DNA from: Pleurodeles waltl
Taxonomy: Eukaryota; Chordata; Amphibia; Caudata; Salamandridae
Direction: 5' to 3'
DNA: 64,000 nt
Assembly (NCBI RefSeq): GCF_031143425.1
Contig: NC_090447.1
Span: forward strand, 133,381,106-133,445,105
In this document: piece after piece, positions 59,411 to 64,000 of the stretch
Position numbering within the stretch: the stretch's first letter is position 1
Layout of the letters: each line of letters starts with the position of its first letter
The notes under the pieces: generated by a model
Databases searched by the model: none
What the model saw: the letters and a program-made list of their open reading frames with translations, nothing else
Told to the model about the DNA's origin: nothing
Program-made: the position numbers and the translations under genes

Positions 59411-60363
59411 TAGGCGGGTGCCTTGGTGCCCTCCCAGGGCACCCACCAACCACCACTTTGGGAGCCATGGAGGAGCCCCAGGGCCACCACTGCCCCTGCT
59501 GGCTCCACACATGGTGCGGGAGTCAGCTTGCTCCCAACCAGAAGGAGCTCCTGTTTTTTGCATGATTATTTAGGCGGGAGCAATATGTGTTATGTTTCCA
59601 TGCAGGTAGGAGTGCGGGCAGGGACACAGAAAAAAATATGTTCCAATCTCCTGCCAGTGGGGAGCACACTTGCATATTTTCTTCTGTTTGACGGGAGATT
59701 TAAAAATGTTCCCTTCAGATGAGAGCAAACACACATCTCCCGGCCACTTTTGTGCAGGTTAGGAAACAACTGTGTCCCTGGAGTGGGCTCCCCAAGACAC
59801 AGTAAGAGAACCAACCCCAGGGGATGCTGTCCTTGTGACCTTCATAATCACAAGAGGTGGGCTGCATGGCCCTCTCCCTTCTATTAAAGAAATTGGCCCA
59901 GGGGGATGGGGTCCATTGGGTATTTCAAGGCTCAGGGAGAAGGGGGTCAAGCACCCTTCCATTTTTGTCTTTGACTTTGGCTGTGGGGATGGAGCTCCCC
60001 AGAGCCTAGCAAGACACAGGATAGGAGCCCATGTTCCCCTTCACCTTAATGCCTTATTTACTTTACCCAGGCCCAGAGGATGGGGTCTCTGGGGCTTAAA
60101 ATGGGCTCGGAGATTTGGGCCCTACTTACGCCCATTTCCCCATATATTAAATGAAAAAGTAGTGCAATTTTCTCTTTTTTTTTGCTGTGAACCAGCGGAA
60201 GAGTTACAGGATCGCAGAAAAAAATGCTGATTTATTTTTATTTTTATTATTTTGGACCCAGGTGTCCCTCTAGGTCTCTCCCCCTACATGGGTCAATGGG
60301 CAGGGTATCCCTACCCAGCTCCCTTGGAATAGTATTTTTTAAAAATTCAGGACAGGGGACTAT

Positions 60364-60956
60364 GGACCTCATTTGAAGTGTATCGCTCTTACGACGTGGC
60401 GGTCTGGACTACTGCCTATGCAGCAGTCTGACTGCCACATAACAACCCTGGCAGTCCGACCGCAAGGGAACCGCCAGAATCTTGGATCCCAACGGTCAGG
60501 CGGTAAGGGAGATCCTAATCCATGCAGCACTGCCCTGTGTATTATGACCTTGTTCTCCGTCAGGCTTTTTTATGGAGGTAACACTGACATGAAAAGGCTG
60601 GTGAAGAACAGGTGCAGGGGCCCACAGGGGGGCCCCTGAACTGCCCATGCACTTGCCATGGGCAGTGCACCCCCCCTGCCCAGCACTGTTGCAAAGTTCA
60701 CTGTCTGCTTTGCAGACAGTGAACATTGCAAGGGTTCTGGTGCACCCTGCTGGCTACAGCATTGCTGCCGGCTCAATTATGAGCCGGAGACAATGCTGTG
60801 GCCTGTTTCCCACTAGGCTGGTGGGCAGAAACCTAGGTTTCCGCCAGAAACTTAGTAGAACACTCTTAAGGGGTATGGCTGTGAGGTAGCCAGTGTGGCA
60901 GCAACCTCCCAGTCGGAGGGCGGTGAAAACCATCCGCCGAACTCCTAATGAGGCCC
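60364..60956. mobile_element. Harbinger-type MITE, older hairpin-rich copy
   Basis: The left end GGACCTCATTTGAAGTG and the reverse complement of the right end GGGCCTCATTAGGAGTTCGG resemble the E1 TIR; the flanks are TAT and TAA. Internal hairpins are at 60689-60731 and 60756-60799. The latter shares CCGGCTC/GAGCCGG with the MITE at 63117, so the two are related but this one has decayed. About 593 bp, no coding frame. Confidence 0.75.
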
Positions 60957-62600
60957 TAAGACCCTGAGTCCTATAATGGCTGCCAGCTACATTTTCTTCA
61001 TGTTGCTGGAAGCCAATTACATCACTTGCTCCTATAGAAGTCTGACTTCTGCAGGAGCAAATTAACCCAAGCCAAAAAAAGAAAACTCCCTGGGCCAATC
61101 ATAGTGCTCCATTTTTTTTTGTTATTGGTTTTGAGGGACTATTGCAAGAGTGCCTCAAACCCAACAGTCCAGATAAGCAAATATATTTGAACCTTAATAT
61201 CTCAAAAACTACTGAATGGATGTACACCAAATCACAAAAAACACAATTTCCAACTAAGATCTAGGTTCCTGCCAAATTTGGTGTGACTCTGTTTAGCAGT
61301 GTTTGAGGTAGCGCTGTCTAAAAAAGTGTAGAGAAAATGCATGGAGAGTTTGTGTTATGAGACCCTCCCTCTTTTTTTCACCTCCACTTGACAGATCCCT
61401 ACAACACTTTCCATGCACAAACTAGATAAAAAAACACATTTTTGGAAAGTTAAGTGATGATTCATCAAATGGTGCCAAAGGTAAACAACAAAGGCATTTC
61501 CTATAGAAACACTGACCAAACTATAACTATCCAGGCGCTACCATATATCCTGAAAAAAACAAAGGGTAAAGCAACTATGAATTCTGCCCTAAGGTAACTA
61601 TAACTCACACCCTGTCCGTACACAGTTTGTTCATCAAATTTTCATTGCAAATGGTGTAGTGATACTATCAATGATGTCATAGAAGATGTCATGAGTGATG
61701 TATTTTGTGGGGAAATTAGCAGTGCATGGTGAGGATGCGAGTTAAAGTTACTTTAAGGCATAAGTTATAGATACTTGAGATAACTATATCTATAACTGGT
61801 GAATTTCTGTGATTTTCTGAGTTTAAACAAAGTTTCACTGAAGATATTACCTAACAACAATGTCACTTTAACCTTTGTGTTTTTTTGGTGATTTTCTAGT
61901 GGTTTTTATCATAAAGTAATATTTTATTACTATTCGTAAAGCCAATCCCCCGCCACGCATGGCTGGGGGTTTGGCTGAAGGTCCGGGCCGTGGCTGACCC
62001 TCCCTCCATCCATGAAGGAGCAGAGATTAATAAATGAGCTGCTGTGACCGCTCATTTATTATTCACTTTTTGCTTTAAAAAAAAGAAAAAAACGGATTGT
62101 CCCAGTCTGCCACCTGAGACTCCCACTTTTTTGTGTAGAGGGCTGAGGGAGAAGGTCCAGGGCCCATGCAGCCACTCTGGCTCCCTGCAAGAGGCCCTAT
62201 GAGGCCACACAGGAGCCTGCATTTCTTTCAAAATTACGTGGTGCCCCAGGTCATTATACTTTTTAAAGCATGTGTGGGGAAGCCCCAAGACCCCTATGGC
62301 CTGCTGGCTCCATGCTCCTGCTGGAGCCCGCGTTAGTATTCTTTTTTTTAAGTGGTGTGTCCTAGTGCCCACCTGGGGCACCCCACACCAGGTCCCATGT
62401 TGGGAGCTGCTGGGGTAGACCCAGTGCTCCTGCAGCCCAGCCTGCCCACCTGCTGGCACCATCATGGGTGCAGCCGGATCTGACATTGCTCCAACCCTGC
62501 AGAAGTAGTTTTGTTTTGCTCTCATGGACCCCACCACCAGCCATAGTGGGTCAGGGTTGTCCCACCCTGCCCCTATGTCTTTTTTTAAACATTTTATTAA
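60957..62600 (+). repeat. Family X, copy II
   Basis: Begins 'accctgagtcctataatggctg', includes the 'aaaactactgaatgga' inverted pair (61205-61300) and 'ccaaatttggtgtgac', then a shortened array end near 62200-62450. Its start abuts the MITE at 60956. Confidence 0.65.
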
Positions 62601-62689
62601 GTCTCAGGACTGAGTCCAGAGGCCTAAAATGGCTGTTACCACTTCCTAGTTGATGTGGTGGCAGCCAGTCATATCTCAGCTTGAGATCT

Positions 62690-63113
62690 GTCGGGTCGAG
62701 GATCCTCAGTTGCCTAATACGTACAATACTTTTTCCCTTGATTTCTCCAAAACTGCTGAACAGGTTTACACCACAATAAACAAGCACTTTTTCTAGGTCA
62801 AGGTCTAGATTTCTTCCAAATTTGGTGTAAATCCGATCAGCGATTGGGCTGTAGCTGTGTATAAAGTTATCATGGATAAATGAAAGGTGAAAATGTGTTT
62901 TTGGGACCCCCCCTTTTTTCTCGGCCCCCGCTTAATGGCACAACCTGAAATTTTGTAAGTGCACACTAGTCAACAAGTAACACTTTTGTTAGAAAGTTTC
63001 GTGGAGGTTTGTGAAATGACAGCAAAGTTATTAGGAGCACAATAATAGTGTTTTCTATTGAAACACGATCCTAAGTAAAACTACCCAGTGGCAACCAGCA
63101 CTGGGAAACATAT
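62690..63113 (+). repeat. Family X, copy III (partial)
   Basis: Contains 'ctccaaaactgctgaacagg' and 'ccaaatttggtgtaaatccg' in the same order as copies I and II, and is interrupted by the MITE at 63117. Confidence 0.65.
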
Positions 63114-63116
63114 ATA

Positions 63117-63723
63117 GGGGGTCATTACGACCTCGGCGGTCTTTTCAAAAGACCGCTGAGGCCGCGGGAGACAGAATACCGCCATTGCTGGCGGTATTTC
63201 TGTCTCCCTATTATGACATTTCCGCTGGGCCAGCGGATGGTAACAGTGTTACCGTCCGCTGGCCCAGCGGAAATGTCACATCAACATTGCAGCCGGCTCG
63301 TAATAGAGCCGGCGGCAATGCTGATGTGCAGCGGGTGCAGTAGCACCCGTCGCACATTTCACTGCCCGGAATTGAAATGCCAGTGAAATGCGCTACGGGC
63401 TATGCCTGGGGCATGCCAAGTGCATGGGCAGTGCAGGGGCCCCCAGGGGCACCCCAAATCCCCTTACCGCCGGCCTTTCCATGGCGGTGTGTACCGCCAT
63501 GGACAGGCCGGCGGTCGGGGACTCATAATCCCCAGGGCAGCGGTGCATGCACCGCTGCCCTGGGGATTATGACCGCCAGGTGGAATCCTGGCGGCAAAGT
63601 GGATGTGCCGGTGGTATGACCGTGGCTTTTCCGCCAGGGTCATAATTGCTGGCGGAACACCGCCAGCCTGTTGGCGGTGTTACCGCCAACATACCGCCGG
63701 CCGCCAGGGTCATAATGACCCCC
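63117..63723. mobile_element. Harbinger-type MITE made of eleven hairpins
   Basis: 607 bp. Left end GGGGGTCATTACGACC; reverse complement of right end GGGGGTCATTATGACC; ATA flanks both sides (63114-63116, 63724-63726). The TIRs match E2, so an E2-like transposase could have moved it. Hairpins, by position: 63131-63161, 63166-63208, 63215-63277, 63278-63327, 63331-63350, 63355-63390, 63469-63512, 63524-63571, 63573-63594, 63648-63667 and 63670-63690. The near-perfect arms suggest a recent insertion. Confidence 0.92.
63524..63571. repeat. Perfect 48-bp palindrome
   Basis: The first 24 bases are the exact reverse complement of the last 24; the centre is TGCATGCA. It lies within the hairpin-chain MITE. 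Confidence 0.97.
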
Positions 63724-63726
63724 ATA

Positions 63727-64000
63727 GTAGTCTTAGTCTGCAATTTGATGGTGTCCTGGCTGTGTGTATGCTGAGAACCACCAGAGATGGATAACCTGTC
63801 TACAAGATAAGTAGGGGTGCTGGTTGATAGTTTTGTGAATGATGCAGCTGGTTTGAAGTGGACCTGCAGGGGGAGCCAATAGAGTTCCATCAGAATTGGG
63901 ATGATGTCATCTCATTTTTCCAAACCTGGATGAAACGTGCTGCTTAGTATAGGATTCCCCGATTAGGGCTTTAGCACCATCCAGATACAAGAGGACACAG
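63727..64000. other. Flank to window end
   Basis: About 270 bp after the MITE with only short frames. It may continue family X, but no landmark confirms this. Confidence 0.4.

Larger units (their letters stand above)
54660..60363 (+). repeat. Family X interspersed repeat, copy I, split by a solo LTR
   Basis: 54660-56073 and 58283-60363 form one repeat interrupted by the LTR insertion. It starts 'gtcccagagtcctgtaatggctg', holds a conserved inverted pair around 'aaaactactgaa', and continues through 'cagtgaatttc' blocks to an 80-bp array. Copies II (60957) and III (62690) share these landmarks. No coding frame stands out. Confidence 0.7.

Noticed and set aside
1..64000. Host protein-coding genes, tRNA or rRNA
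   Set aside because: No frame outside transposons shows domain content or plausible exon structure, and no cloverleaf or rRNA stretch was seen by eye.

Overview
This 64-kb window looks like intergenic DNA from a very large, transposon-dominated vertebrate genome. A salamander (newt-like) source is my best inference: several PIF/Harbinger copies, a Tf1/sushi-type Ty3 chromovirus and long LTR-type repeats sit packed and nested, and I find no host protein gene, rRNA, tRNA or CRISPR array. Almost every long open frame belongs to a transposable element or is an artefact of a tandem repeat.

Layout. 1-2600: interspersed repeat with an internal diverged tandem array. 3126-13463: Harbinger element E1 (old, TTA flanks). 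13464-15680: unassigned DNA with a 210-bp repeat in inverted and direct copies. 15681-24386: Harbinger E2, the best preserved copy, with clear terminal inverted repeats (TIRs). 24486-38088: Harbinger E3, reversed and missing one end, split by a very young chromovirus (29030-35590, TSD ACTAT). 38095-41677: LTR fragments around a decayed second Ty3 gag-pol. 41678-43841: repeat arrays and a MITE end. 43842-51594: Harbinger E4 (reversed). 51595-54656: partial E5. 54660-64000: copies of one large interspersed repeat (called family X here), interrupted by a 2.2-kb solo LTR (TSD GTCAC) and two Harbinger-type MITEs, one of which is a chain of eleven hairpins.

The most interesting result is the Harbinger gene plan, seen in E1, E2 and E4 and partly in E3 and E5. 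Each element carries three genes, not the usual two: a Myb/SANT-like protein A (two exons), a HARBI1-type DDE transposase on the opposite strand, and a second, distinct Myb/SANT-like protein B. The transposase has a tiny first exon (83 bp in three copies) at the far end of the element. Its first intron is 3.8-4.7 kb and contains the whole Myb-B gene in antisense. In E2 and E4 the exon 1-exon 2 junction reads in frame. A second transposase intron at the GDSGY site is present in E1, E3 and E4 but cleanly absent from E2. A motif near the Myb-A end is kept at 317-318 bp from the terminus in three copies.

The chromovirus has one uninterrupted Gag-Pol frame of 1461 residues and LTRs differing by three substitutions and one indel. 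In place of a tRNA primer site it has an 11-nt match between the sequence after the 5' LTR and a predicted transcript start 27 nt below a TATA-like box, the signature of Tf1/sushi self-priming. All Harbinger genes in the window are broken, but the MITEs share their TIRs and could have been mobilised by such elements.
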